The notes under the pieces: generated by a model
The model's input: only the letters and a program-made list of their open reading frames with translations
Told to the model about the DNA's origin: nothing
Database searches by the model: none
Shown: positions 25,369-34,891 of the stretch, one piece after another
Position numbering within the stretch: position 1 is the first letter of the stretch
Layout of the letters: each line of letters begins with the position of its first letter
Made by a program: the position numbers and the translations under genes
Source of the DNA: Comamonadaceae bacterium G21597-S1
GTDB taxonomy: Bacteria; Pseudomonadota; Gammaproteobacteria; Burkholderiales; Burkholderiaceae_C
NCBI GenBank assembly: GCA_027214345.1
Contig: JAPWHR010000026.1
Location: 1 to 39,613, forward strand
Direction of reading: 5' to 3'
Length of the DNA: 39,613 nucleotides

Positions 25369-27011
25369 CCCACGCAGCAGGAACCCCCATGCACCACAAG
25401 ACCCAACCGATCTCCATCCTGGTCTGCGCCCTGGGCGGCGAAGGCGGCGGCGTGCTCAGCGAGTGGCTGGTGCAGGCCGCCCTGCTGGCCGGCTACCCGG
25501 TCCAGGGCACCTCGATCCCCGGCGTGGCGCAACGCACCGGCGCCACAACCTATTACGTCGAGATCTTCCCGGTTCCCCAGTCCGAGCTCGCCGGCCGCCG
25601 GCCGGTGTTCAGCCTGTATCCGGTACCCGGTGCGCTCGACCTGCTGGTGTCGTCGGAACTGCTGGAGACGGTGCGCCAGATCGGCAACGGATACGCCACG
25701 GCGCAACGCACCCGGGTCATCAGTTCGTCGACCCGCACGCTCACCACCCACGAGCGCATGCAGCTCGGTGACGGGCGCATGCCCGATACACCGCTGCGCG
25801 AGGTCGTTGCACGCCACAGCCGCGAACACCAGGTGTTCGACATGGCCGCCGTCACCCGCGAGGCGGGAACCGTGGTCAGCGCGGTGATGTTCGGCGCCGT
25901 GGCTGCCAGCGGCTTGCTGCCATTCCCGCGCACGGTGTGCGAACAGGTGATCCGCGCCGGCGAGCGGGGCGTGGACGCGAGCCTGCGCGGCTTTGCGAGC
26001 GCCTTCGACATCGTGTCGTCGGCCCGCCAGCGCACCACGTTCGTGCGCCAGGTGGTGGCCGATGATCCATCCCCCGCCGTTGTCCCGACACGGGCACCCG
26101 CGGCAGCAGCGCTGCCGCGCGAAGCGGCCGCCGCCTTCCCCGCAGCCACCCATGACCTGTTGACCCTGGGTCTGGCTCGCATGGTGGACTACCAGGACCA
26201 GGCCTATGGCGAGCTCTACCTGGAGCGCCTGCAGCGTATCCTGGCCGCCGAGCGCGCGAGCGATCCGGATGGCGACAAGGGCTGGGCCATCACCCGCGAG
26301 ACGGCGCGTTACCTGGCGCTGTGGATGGCGTTCGACGACATCGTGCGGGTCGCCGACCTCAAATGCAGGGCTTCGCGGCGGGACCGCGTACGCCAGGAGG
26401 TCAAGGTCGCCGACGGCGAACTGCTGCGCATCTACGACCACTTCAAGCCGGGCGCGGCCGAGCTGGCCGCGTTGCTGCCGGAGGGACCGGCCCAGGCGCT
26501 GCTGCGCTGGGACCGGCGCCGCCAGGCCAGGGGCAAGGAGCCGTTCTCGCTGGCGTTGAAGGTCGGCACCCACCAGGTGCTGGGTTTTCTGTCGCTGCGG
26601 GTCCTGGCCAGCCTGCCCTGGTTGCGCCGCAGGGGCAGCCGCTTCGCGCTGGAACAGAACCTGATCGAGCGCTGGCTGGCGGCCGTCGAACACGGCGCCC
26701 GGACCGACTGGACGCTGGGACACGAGATCGCGCTGTGCGGCCGCCTGATCAAGGGTTATGGCAGCACCAACGAACGCGGCAAGGACAACCTGCTGCACGT
26801 GATCGACCACCTGGCCCTGTCGCAGACCGTGGAAACCGCCGCCCGGCGCGCCGACGCCATCCGCGCCGCGCGCAGCGCAGCGCTCGCCGACGAAGCGGGT
26901 ACCGCCCTGGACCTGGCGCTGCAACAACACGGAGCGCCGGCACGCCCGGTCAAGGAGGTGCCGATCCGGTTCATGCGCAGGCCCGCACGGAGCGCAGCGC
27001 AGACGCCGTGA
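25365..27011 (+). CDS. iorB: Indolepyruvate ferredoxin oxidoreductase beta subunit with C-terminal DUF6537-like extension
   Basis: A 548-residue protein. About the first 220 residues are the gamma-type catalytic domain shared by 2-oxoacid:ferredoxin oxidoreductases, with the motif GGEGGGVLSEWLVQAALLAG and the SIPGVAQRTGATTYYVE stretch. The remaining ~320 residues form a long, mostly helical extension typical of the aerobic proteobacterial form (DUF6537), whose role is unknown. The archaeal beta subunit is only about 200 residues. The ATG at 25365 overlaps the iorA stop; an in-frame ATG at 25389 is the alternative. It ends 82 bases from the convergent SUI1 gene, where I see no clear terminator. 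Confidence 0.9.
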   Translation: MTHAAGTPMHHKTQPISILVCALGGEGGGVLSEWLVQAALLAGYPVQGTSIPGVAQRTGATTYYVEIFPVPQSELAGRRPVFSLYPVPGALDLLVSSELLETVRQIGNGYATAQRTRVISSSTRTLTTHERMQLGDGRMPDTPLREVVARHSREHQVFDMAAVTREAGTVVSAVMFGAVAASGLLPFPRTVCEQVIRAGERGVDASLRGFASAFDIVSSARQRTTFVRQVVADDPSPAVVPTRAPAAAALPREAAAAFPAATHDLLTLGLARMVDYQDQAYGELYLERLQRILAAERASDPDGDKGWAITRETARYLALWMAFDDIVRVADLKCRASRRDRVRQEVKVADGELLRIYDHFKPGAAELAALLPEGPAQALLRWDRRRQARGKEPFSLALKVGTHQVLGFLSLRVLASLPWLRRRGSRFALEQNLIERWLAAVEHGARTDWTLGHEIALCGRLIKGYGSTNERGKDNLLHVIDHLALSQTVETAARRADAIRAARSAALADEAGTALDLALQQHGAPARPVKEVPIRFMRRPARSAAQTP

Positions 27012-27093
27012 GGCCGGCCATCGACGTCCCGCGGCCCCCGCCGGTGCACGCCACGCATCGGCCGCCCCAGCCGTGACGCCGGGGCATCCGCGC

Positions 27094-27435
27094 TTAACCG
27101 CCCGCCCGCTTGACCACGAAGCCCTTGGCCTGCAGCAGCGGCATCACCCGCTCCACGTGATCGCCCTGGATCTCGATCACGCCGTCGGCAACGGTGCCGC
27201 CGCTGCCGCAGGTCGTCTTGAGCTGGCGCCCCAGCAGCGCCAGCTCCTCAGCCGCCAGCGCCAGGCCGCGCACCACGGTCACCGTCTTGCCGCCACGCCC
27301 CTTCTTCTCGCGACTGACACGCACGACACCGTCGCCGACGGGCACCGGCCTGGCGCGGCCGCAGATACATTCGGCCTTCGGCCGCCGGCATGCGGGGCAC
27401 ATGCGTCCGCTGTCGGTCGAATAGACCAGGCTCAT
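27094..27435 (-). CDS. Translation initiation factor SUI1/YciH family protein
   Basis: A 113-residue protein of the eIF1/SUI1 fold. The N-terminus has two CxxC-like pairs (MCPACRRPKAECICG) that suggest a small zinc-binding knuckle. The SUI1 domain (about 45-113) carries the family hallmark LKTTCGSGGTVADGVIEIQGDH, here split as LKTTCGSGGT then GVIEIQGDH. In E. coli YciH is a stress-linked translation factor that is not essential. The frame stays open 53 codons upstream, but MSLVYSTDSG at 27435 is the normal family start. It is read in the same direction as the oxidoreductase gene ending upstream at 27494, so the two may be co-transcribed. Confidence 0.93.
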   Translation of the reverse strand: MSLVYSTDSGRMCPACRRPKAECICGRARPVPVGDGVVRVSREKKGRGGKTVTVVRGLALAAEELALLGRQLKTTCGSGGTVADGVIEIQGDHVERVMPLLQAKGFVVKRAGG

Positions 27436-27493
27436 GGGGCTGCCCCTCGCGCCGCGCGCCTCGGGCAAATCCGTCCTGGGGTGGCCCGGCGAC

Positions 27494-28480
27494 TCATGGG
27501 ATCTCCACCACCACGTTGCCCGGCGTGGCCGCCTGTTCCACCGCCTCGTGCGCCGACACGATCCGCGCCAGCGACACGCGCTGCGCAATGGCATGGTTCA
27601 GTTCACCACGCGACAACCAGCCGTGCAGCGTCGATTCGGCAAGCGCCCGGTCGGCCTGCGACAGGTTGTAGACGATGAAGAAGCCAAGCGACACGTTGTT
27701 GACGATCAACGGGAAGAACGGCAACTCGAATCCGGGCTTGCCGCTGCCATAGACCATCAGCGTGCCGCCGGGCCGCAGCAGTTCCAGGTCGAGCGCGGCA
27801 TTGGCGGCGATGTCGACCTCGACGATGCGATCCACGCCCTGGCCCTGCGTGGCCTCGCGCACCCGCTGCACCACCGATTCGGTGCGGTAGTTGATGGCCA
27901 GGTCCGCACCAGCCTGGTGCGCGATCGCCGCCTTTTCAGCGCTGCTGACCGTGGCCAGCACCTGGCGCGCGCCCAGCAGGCGGCAGAACTGCAACGCATA
28001 GTGGCCGACCGCGCCGGCGCCGCCGGCGACCAGCACCCGCTGACCGGCGACGCCGCCGCGCGCCAGCACCGCGTGCAAGGCGGTCATGGCCGGTATGCCC
28101 AGGCAGGCACCCGCCTCGTCGCCGGTGGCCGGCGGCAACACCACCGCCATCTGCTGCGGCAGCACCACGTATTGCGCGGCCGTGCCGTTCGCACGGCCCC
28201 AGGCGGCATTCCAGACCCAGACCCGCTCGCCGATACGGCCCGTGTCCACCCCCGGGCCGGTGGCATCGATCTCGCCCATGCCGTCGCTGTGCGGCACGAC
28301 GCGCGCAAACGGCATCACCGCGCTGCGCAGGCCCGCGCGCGATTTGACGTCGGACGGATTGACGCCCGACCAGCGCAGGCGCACGCGCACCTCGCCCGGC
28401 CCGGGCACCGGATCGGGCAGTTCACCGAGTTGCAGGACGGCCTGTGCCGGGCCGGTTCGTTCGTAGAAGGCTGCTTGCAT
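27494..28480 (-). CDS. Quinone oxidoreductase-like zinc-independent MDR family protein
   Basis: A 328-residue NADPH-dependent reductase of the medium-chain dehydrogenase superfamily. The N-terminal GroES-like domain has WSGVNPSDVKSRAGL, and the Rossmann domain has the nucleotide motif VLVAGGAGAVGHYALQF followed by the AGADLAINYR stretch. The structural and catalytic zinc cysteines of alcohol dehydrogenases are not evident, which favours the quinone-reductase group. The start at 28480 is preceded by GAGGGGAAATCG, a good ribosome site, so the upstream open frame to 28696 is disregarded. It diverges from the transglutaminase-DUF2126 gene across 208 bases. The substrate is unknown. Confidence 0.9.
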   Translation of the reverse strand: MQAAFYERTGPAQAVLQLGELPDPVPGPGEVRVRLRWSGVNPSDVKSRAGLRSAVMPFARVVPHSDGMGEIDATGPGVDTGRIGERVWVWNAAWGRANGTAAQYVVLPQQMAVVLPPATGDEAGACLGIPAMTALHAVLARGGVAGQRVLVAGGAGAVGHYALQFCRLLGARQVLATVSSAEKAAIAHQAGADLAINYRTESVVQRVREATQGQGVDRIVEVDIAANAALDLELLRPGGTLMVYGSGKPGFELPFFPLIVNNVSLGFFIVYNLSQADRALAESTLHGWLSRGELNHAIAQRVSLARIVSAHEAVEQAATPGNVVVEIP

Positions 28481-28612
28481 CGATTTCCCCTCGTTTCCAG
28501 TCGCACCACGCGGGTGGCGCGCAAATTGCTGTCGTCGACACGCCCTCCGCACGGGCATTCCGTCGCGGTTTGCTTGCGCAGGCGTCGTCGCATGCGGAAA
28601 AACCGTGCGGGC

Positions 28613-28621
28613 TGCTAGTAT
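28613..28621 (+). promoter_or_regulatory. Candidate extended -10 promoter for the transglutaminase/ATP-grasp operon
   Basis: TGC-TAGTAT at 28613-28621 matches the extended -10 form (TGNTATAAT) in four of the six hexamer positions plus the TG. It lies 67 bases upstream of the start at 28689 in the divergent spacer. No good -35 is seen at the expected distance. Call made by eye. Confidence 0.3.
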
Positions 28622-28688
28622 CACCGGATGGGCCATTGATCCGCTCGCCCAGCGGCCACCGCCTGGCACCACAACACGAGACCGCCGC

Positions 28689-31600
28689 ATGTCCATTCAC
28701 GCCGCCCTGCACCACGTCACCCACTACCAGTACGACCGTCCGGTCACGCTCGGGCCCCAGGTCATCCGGCTGCGTCCGGCGCCCCATTGCCGCAGCAAGA
28801 TCCTGTCGTATTCGCTGAAGATCGAGCCGGCCGGGCATTTCATCAACTGGCAGCAGGATCCGTTCGCCAACTACCAGGCACGGCTGGTGTTCCCGGAAAA
28901 GACCCGCGAATTCAAGATCACCGTGGACGTGGTCGCCGACATGTCGGTCTACAACCCGTTCGACTTCTTCCTCGAACCGACGGCCGAGAAATACCCGTTC
29001 AAGTACGAGGCCCTGCTGCAGCAGGAACTGGCGCCCTACCTGGCGGTGGAGCCGGCCTCCGAGCCGATGAAGGCCTGTCTGGCGCGTATCGACCGCAGCG
29101 AGCGCCGCACCATCGATTTCCTGATCGACGTGAACCGCATGGTGAGCCAGGACGTGCGTTACCTGATCCGCATGGAGCCGGGCGTGCAGACGCCCGACGA
29201 GACCTTGTCGCTGGCCAGCGGCTCCTGCCGCGACTCGACCTGGCTGCTGGTCAACCTGCTGCGCCACTGCGGGCTGGCCGCGCGTTTCACATCCGGCTAC
29301 CTGATCCAGCTGGTGCCCGACGTCAAGGCCCTGGACGGCCCCAGCGGCACCGAGGTCGATTTCACCGACCTGCACGCCTGGTGCGAGGTCTATCTGCCCG
29401 GCGCCGGCTGGATCGGCCTGGACCCGACCTCCGGCCTGCTCGCCGGCGAAGGCCACATACCGCTGGCGTGCACACCGCAACCCTCGGGCGCGGCCCCGAT
29501 CGAAGGCGGCGTCGAGATCGCCGAGGTGACGTTCGCGCACGAGATGAAGATCTCCCGGCTGTACGAGGCGCCCCGCGTCACCAAGCCCTACACCGAGGAG
29601 CAGTGGGCCCAGGTGATGGAACTCGGCGCCGCGGTCGACAAGGAACTGGTCGACGGCGACGTGCGGCTGACCATGGGCGGCGAGCCGACCTTCGTGGCCG
29701 TGAACGACCGCGACGCGGCCGAATGGAACACCGACGCGCTCGGGCCGACCAAGCGCGGCTTCGCCACCGCCCTGGTGCACAAGCTGCGCGCGCAATACGG
29801 CACGGGCGGCTTCCTGCATTTCGGCCAGGGCAAGTGGTATCCGGGTGAGCAGCTGCCGCGCTGGGCGCTGAACATCTACTGGCGCGCCGACGGCCAGCCG
29901 GTCTGGGCCAAGCCCGAGTTGTTCGTCGACGAGCGCGAGCCGACCCACTACACCAGCGCCGTCGCCGAAAAATTCGTCCACGGCCTGGCGCAGCGCCTGG
30001 ACGTGAGCGGGCAACACATCCTGCCCGGCTACGAAGACAGCTGGTATTACCTGTGGCGCGAGCGCCGCCTGCCGGTCAACGTCGATCCGTTCAAGTCCCG
30101 CCTCGACGACGAGATGGAGCGGGCGCGGCTGCGCCGCGTTTTCACCCAGAAACTCGACAGCGTGGTTGGTTATGTGTTGCCGCTCAAGGTGGCCGATCGT
30201 GCCGCCGGCGGCGGTGCACGCTGGGCCACCGGGCCGTGGTTCGTGCGCGACGAACGCCTGTACCTGATGCCCGGCGACTCGCCGATGGGCCTGCGCCTGC
30301 CGCTGGACTCCCTGCCCTGGGTCAACGAGGCCGACTACCCGTACCACATCCCGCAGGACCCGTACGACGCGCGCGGCGACCTGCCGCCCCACGCGGCGCT
30401 GGCCCAGCGTTATGCGGTGCCGCCGTCGTCACCGATGGCCGCCACGGACGGTGGCACCGACGCCCGCTCGGCGCAGCCCGGCATCACGCCTTACCTGGCC
30501 GGAACCGGCGCGCCGTCCGAGGCGGCACGGGTGACGCAGGAAGCGGCGCGTGCATCGCAATCGGCCAGCGTCACCAGCGCGCATGCGCACCGGGTCGACC
30601 AGGCCGAACCCGCCGACTTCGCGCGCGTGCCCGATCGCCAGGAATCGGCCCACTGGCTCTCGCGCACGGCCTTGTGCGTCGAAGTGCGCGACCCGCGCCG
30701 CGCCAACGGCCCGAAGGCCGAAGTCCAGGGCCAGGCCTCGGGCGTGTTGTATGTCTTCATGCCGCCGCTCGAGCAGCTCGAAGACTACCTGGAACTGCTG
30801 GCCGCGATCGAGGCCACGGCCACCGAACAAGGCGTGCGCCTGGTGATCGAGGGTTATCCGCCGCCGCGCGATCCGCGCCTGAAGCTGCTGCAGGTCACGC
30901 CCGACCCGGGCGTGATCGAGGTCAACGTGCATCCGGTGTCGAGCTGGGGCGAACTGGTGCACAACACCGAGTTCCTCTACCACGCGGCCTGGGAGTCGCG
31001 CCTGTCGGCCGAGAAGTTCATGACCGACGGCCGCCACACCGGCACCGGCGGGGGCAACCATTTCGTGATGGGCGGCGCCACGCCCAGCGACAGCCCGTTC
31101 CTGCGCCGGCCCGAGCTGCTGGCCAGCCTGCTGGCCTACTGGCACAACCACCCCAGCCTGAGCTACCTGTTCAGCGGCATGTTCGTCGGCCCGACCAGCC
31201 AGGCGCCGCGCGTCGACGAGGCGCGCAACGACCAGCTGTACGAGCTCGAGATCGCGCTGCAGGAGATCCACGCCAACCGCGAGAAATACGGTGCCTCCAT
31301 GCCGCCCTGGCTGGTCGACCGCACGCTGCGCAACGTGCTGATCGACGTCACCGGCAATACGCACCGCAGCGAGTTCTCGATCGACAAGATGTATTCGCCC
31401 GACTCCTCGACCGGCCGGCTCGGCCTGCTCGAGCTGCGTGCGTTCGAAATGCCGCCGCATGCACGCATGAGCATCGCGCAGCAGCTGCTGCTGCGTGCGC
31501 TGGTGGCCCGGTTCTGGAAGCAGCCCTATCGGGCACGGCTCAGCCGCTGGGGCACCTCGCTGCACGACCGTTTCATGCTGCCGACCTTCATCCGCCAGGA

Positions 31601-32234
31601 CTTCGAGGACGTGATCGCCGAGATGCGACTGGCCGGCTACGGTTTCGACGCCGCCTGGTTCGCGCCGCACCTGCAGTTCCGCTTCCCGCTGGTGGGCAGC
31701 ATCGCCGCCGCCGGCATGGAGCTGACGCTGCGCAATGCGCTCGAGCCCTGGCATGTGATGGGCGAGGAAAACAGCGTCGGCGGCACGGCCCGCTACGTGG
31801 ACTCCTCGCTCGAACGCATCGAGGTGCATGTCACCGGCTTCAACGAAAGCCGGTATGCCATCACCTGCAACGGCCGGGCGCTGGCCATGCAGCCCACCGG
31901 AGCCGAAGGCGAATTCGTCGCCGGCGTGCGCTACAAGGCCTGGAGTCCGCCGTCGGCGCTGCATCCGTCGATCGGCGTGCATTCGCCACTGACCTTCGAC
32001 ATCGTCGACACCTGGATGCGCCGCTCGATCGCCGGCTGCCAGTACCACGTCTCGCATCCGGGCGGCCTGAGCTACGAGACCTTGCCGGTCAACGCCAACG
32101 AGGCGGAAAGCCGGCGCCTGTCACGCTTCGTCGCCATGGGCCATACACCCGGCACCATGCCCGACGTGGCGCCCAGCATCGCGATCGCCGGCAACCGCGA
32201 GTTCCCGTTCACGCTGGACCTGCGCCAGCGCTGA
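28689..32234 (+). CDS. Large transglutaminase-like protein with DUF2126 domain
   Basis: A 1181-residue protein. Residues 1-85 are the bacterial transglutaminase N-terminal domain (HHVTHYQYDRPV). The transglutaminase core carries a complete triad: C180 in ASGSCRDS, H229 in DLHAWCE and D245 in GLDPTSG. From about residue 330 to the end is DUF2126, a large domain of unknown function found only with such cores, with motifs MGGEPTFV and GGGNHFVMGG. A Ser/Ala-rich linker lies near residues 585-660. The start at 28689 gives the normal family N-terminus. It is followed after 8 bases by the ATP-grasp/alpha-E fusion. No signal peptide is seen, so it is cytoplasmic. It probably hydrolyses or transfers amide bonds made by its ATP-grasp partner; this is a family-level prediction. 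Confidence 0.94.
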   Translation: MSIHAALHHVTHYQYDRPVTLGPQVIRLRPAPHCRSKILSYSLKIEPAGHFINWQQDPFANYQARLVFPEKTREFKITVDVVADMSVYNPFDFFLEPTAEKYPFKYEALLQQELAPYLAVEPASEPMKACLARIDRSERRTIDFLIDVNRMVSQDVRYLIRMEPGVQTPDETLSLASGSCRDSTWLLVNLLRHCGLAARFTSGYLIQLVPDVKALDGPSGTEVDFTDLHAWCEVYLPGAGWIGLDPTSGLLAGEGHIPLACTPQPSGAAPIEGGVEIAEVTFAHEMKISRLYEAPRVTKPYTEEQWAQVMELGAAVDKELVDGDVRLTMGGEPTFVAVNDRDAAEWNTDALGPTKRGFATALVHKLRAQYGTGGFLHFGQGKWYPGEQLPRWALNIYWRADGQPVWAKPELFVDEREPTHYTSAVAEKFVHGLAQRLDVSGQHILPGYEDSWYYLWRERRLPVNVDPFKSRLDDEMERARLRRVFTQKLDSVVGYVLPLKVADRAAGGGARWATGPWFVRDERLYLMPGDSPMGLRLPLDSLPWVNEADYPYHIPQDPYDARGDLPPHAALAQRYAVPPSSPMAATDGGTDARSAQPGITPYLAGTGAPSEAARVTQEAARASQSASVTSAHAHRVDQAEPADFARVPDRQESAHWLSRTALCVEVRDPRRANGPKAEVQGQASGVLYVFMPPLEQLEDYLELLAAIEATATEQGVRLVIEGYPPPRDPRLKLLQVTPDPGVIEVNVHPVSSWGELVHNTEFLYHAAWESRLSAEKFMTDGRHTGTGGGNHFVMGGATPSDSPFLRRPELLASLLAYWHNHPSLSYLFSGMFVGPTSQAPRVDEARNDQLYELEIALQEIHANREKYGASMPPWLVDRTLRNVLIDVTGNTHRSEFSIDKMYSPDSSTGRLGLLELRAFEMPPHARMSIAQQLLLRALVARFWKQPYRARLSRWGTSLHDRFMLPTFIRQDFEDVIAEMRLAGYGFDAAWFAPHLQFRFPLVGSIAAAGMELTLRNALEPWHVMGEENSVGGTARYVDSSLERIEVHVTGFNESRYAITCNGRALAMQPTGAEGEFVAGVRYKAWSPPSALHPSIGVHSPLTFDIVDTWMRRSIAGCQYHVSHPGGLSYETLPVNANEAESRRLSRFVAMGHTPGTMPDVAPSIAIAGNREFPFTLDLRQR

Positions 32235-32242
32235 CGCACCGC

Positions 32243-34891
32243 ATGAGCCAGGATCCGACGACCCCCCGCGCGCAAGCGCCGGCACTGCCGATGCCGGACG
32301 ATGCCCCCTTGCGTCCGGCCGCCGCGGCGCCGGGCCATCTGGACGAGGTGCACCACCAGGCCGTGCGCAGCGCATCCGCGGACGACACCGGTCCGCCGCC
32401 GATGGCGCCGCATTGGGCATCGTTCTTCGAACACCTGGGCCCGCTCGATCCGCAGGACCTCAATCGCCGCGCCAGCCGGCTGCAGCGCCAACTGCGCGAC
32501 AACGGCGTGACCTACAACGTGTACGCAGATGCCGGCGGCCCGCCGCGTCCCTGGTCGCTGGACCTGTTCCCGCTCATCGTCACTCCGCAGAGCTGGCGCC
32601 AGATCGAGGCCGGCGTGTTGCAGCGCACCCGGCTGCTCGAACGTGTCATGGCCGACATCTACGGCCCCCAGGAGCTGCTGCGCGAGGGCCTGATTCCGCC
32701 GGCGCTGGTGCAGGGCCATCCCGGATACCTGCGCGCAATGCGCGGCGCCGAGCCGGTGGGCGGCACCCGGCTTCACATCGCAGCATTCGACCTGGCCCAT
32801 GGCCCGGACGGCAACTGGTGGCTGGTGTCGCAGCGTACCCAGGCGCCGTCGGGCCTGGGTTACCTGCTCGAAAACCGGATCGCGATCTCGCAGCTGTTCC
32901 CCGAGGCTTTCGAGAACATGCATGCGCAGCGCCTGGGCGGCAGCTACCGGGCGCTGGTGGACAACCTCAAGGCCTCCAGCCCGGGCGGACGCGATGCCCA
33001 TATCGCGCTGCTGACGCCCGGCCCCTACAACGAAACCTATTTCGAGCACGCGTATCTGGCGCGTTACCTGGGCCTGACCCTGGTGCAGGGTGGTGACATG
33101 GTCGTGCGCGACGAACGGCTGTACCTCAAGACCTTGCGTGGCCTGGTACCGATCCACGGCCTGCTCAAGCGCATGGACGACGCCTTCCTGGACCCGCTGG
33201 AATTGCGTGCCGACTCCAGCCTCGGCGTGCCCGGCCTGCTGCAGGCGGTGCGCGCCGGCAACGTCCTGATGGCCAACATGCCCGGTTCGGCCTTCCTCGA
33301 GTCTCCCGCGCTGCTCGGTTTCCTGCCGGCGCTGTCGCGCCAGCTGCTCGGCGAAGAACTCCAGCTGGCCGCGTTGCCGACCTGGTGGTGCGGCGAACGC
33401 GCGGCCATGGATGCCGCCTTGCCGCGCCTGGCCGCCTGCGCCATCAAGCCGACCTATCCGCCCGGGCAATCGTCCGAGGGTTTCCAGTCGGTGCTCGGCC
33501 GGGAGTTGTCGGCCCGCGAGATCGACGAATGGGCCGGGCGCATCGCGCTGCAGGGCGACGACCATACGGTGCAGGCCTACATGCCGCTGTCGCAGATCCC
33601 GACCTGGCAAGGCGGCAGCACGCCGCAGGCCGGCCAGATCGTGCCGCGCTCGGCCATGCTGCGGGTGTTCGCGGTCAGCAACGGTCCGCAGTCCTGGCGC
33701 GTGCTGCCCGGCGGGCTGGCCCGCGTTGCCCATGCGCGCGCCGAGATCGCCGCCATGCAGCGCGGCGGCAGTAGCGCCGACGTCTGGGTCATGACCGATG
33801 CCAAGCCCGACCGCACCACGCTGCTGGCGCCGGCGCTGACAGTGGAGATGGTGGCCCAGCGCAAGCCGCTGGTCACCAGCCGCGCGGCCGAGAACCTGTA
33901 CTGGCTGGGGCGGTACACCGAACGCACCGAGAACACCATCGCGCTGGCGCGCCTGACGCTCGAATGCCTGGGCGGCGAGGATCAGACCAACGTCCGGCTG
34001 CTGGCCTGGCTCGACGCCATGGCCCGCTTCCACGGGCTGGTGCTGCCCGACGTGCCGGCACTGGAGCAGTCGCGCCGGGTGTTCGAGCGCTCGCTGATCG
34101 CCAGCCTGGGCAGCGAATCGCAGGTCTGCAGCGTCGGCTACAACCTGCGCGCGGTGCGCCAGGCCGGATCGTCGGTGCGCGAACGCCTGTCGCTCGAACA
34201 CTGGCAACTGATCGAGCGCGCGCAGGATGAGCTGGCCCGCACCTTCGCCGAACTCGATCGACCGGCCGAATACGGTGCGCTCGAAGCACTCGACCTGCTG
34301 CGCAACATCGGTCGCCAGATGGCGGCCATCACCGGCGCCCAGACCGACCGGATGACACGCGACGACGGCTGGCGTCTGCTCAGCATCGGCCGCCATGTGG
34401 AACGGCTGGGTTTCCTGGCCGCGTCGCTCGACCTCGCTCTGGAGGCCGGCTCGCTCGCCGATCCCGCCGGTTTCGAGGCCATGCTGGCGCTGTTCGACAG
34501 CAGCATCTCGTTCCGTGCGAAGTTCCAGCAAAGCCGCGAAATGCCGGCCCTGGTCGACCTGCTGGTGCTCAACCGGGACAACCCGCGCTCGCTGGCGTGG
34601 GTCGCGCATACGCTGCGCGGGCGCCTGGCCAAGCTGGCTGGCAGCGAACCGAACGAACTGAGCCCGATGTCGCTGGAGGTGCCCGATCCGGCACGCTGGA
34701 GCCTGGCCCATCTGTGCACGTCCCAGCCGGCGCTGGAGGAGGCCACGGACGACGTCGGAGTGCCGACCGCATGGCCCCACCTGCTGGAGGTGCTGGAGCA
34801 ATGCGGCAACGCCTCGCATGCGGTGTCCGAACTCATCAGCGCCACCTACTTCACCCATTCCGGCGCGTCCGAACAAAGCGTGGGGGCCTGA
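32243..34891 (+). CDS. Circularly permuted ATP-grasp / alpha-E fusion protein
   Basis: An 882-residue fusion. After a low-complexity N-terminus rich in Pro and Ala (1-60) comes a circularly permuted ATP-grasp domain (about 65-530) with LKRMDDAFLDP and DSSLGVPGLL, which match YRRVDDDFLDP and DSTLGCPGL of the separate ATP-grasp protein at 12749-14206. From residue 546 the alpha-E domain starts with SRAAENLYWLGRYTER, matching the separate alpha-E protein at 11737-12696. It starts 8 bases after the DUF2126 gene, and its stop overlaps the next start (TGATG), so expression is coupled. The predicted role is an ATP-dependent amide ligase acting on an unknown substrate. Both fused and split forms are therefore carried in this window. 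Confidence 0.94.
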   Translation: MSQDPTTPRAQAPALPMPDDAPLRPAAAAPGHLDEVHHQAVRSASADDTGPPPMAPHWASFFEHLGPLDPQDLNRRASRLQRQLRDNGVTYNVYADAGGPPRPWSLDLFPLIVTPQSWRQIEAGVLQRTRLLERVMADIYGPQELLREGLIPPALVQGHPGYLRAMRGAEPVGGTRLHIAAFDLAHGPDGNWWLVSQRTQAPSGLGYLLENRIAISQLFPEAFENMHAQRLGGSYRALVDNLKASSPGGRDAHIALLTPGPYNETYFEHAYLARYLGLTLVQGGDMVVRDERLYLKTLRGLVPIHGLLKRMDDAFLDPLELRADSSLGVPGLLQAVRAGNVLMANMPGSAFLESPALLGFLPALSRQLLGEELQLAALPTWWCGERAAMDAALPRLAACAIKPTYPPGQSSEGFQSVLGRELSAREIDEWAGRIALQGDDHTVQAYMPLSQIPTWQGGSTPQAGQIVPRSAMLRVFAVSNGPQSWRVLPGGLARVAHARAEIAAMQRGGSSADVWVMTDAKPDRTTLLAPALTVEMVAQRKPLVTSRAAENLYWLGRYTERTENTIALARLTLECLGGEDQTNVRLLAWLDAMARFHGLVLPDVPALEQSRRVFERSLIASLGSESQVCSVGYNLRAVRQAGSSVRERLSLEHWQLIERAQDELARTFAELDRPAEYGALEALDLLRNIGRQMAAITGAQTDRMTRDDGWRLLSIGRHVERLGFLAASLDLALEAGSLADPAGFEAMLALFDSSISFRAKFQQSREMPALVDLLVLNRDNPRSLAWVAHTLRGRLAKLAGSEPNELSPMSLEVPDPARWSLAHLCTSQPALEEATDDVGVPTAWPHLLEVLEQCGNASHAVSELISATYFTHSGASEQSVGA

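Noticed and set aside
30053-32242. Upstream extension of the ATP-grasp/alpha-E frame within the DUF2126 gene
   Set aside because: It overlaps a well-supported gene in another frame, and its translation is Arg/Pro/Ala-rich; the ATG at 32243 lies directly after the upstream stop.
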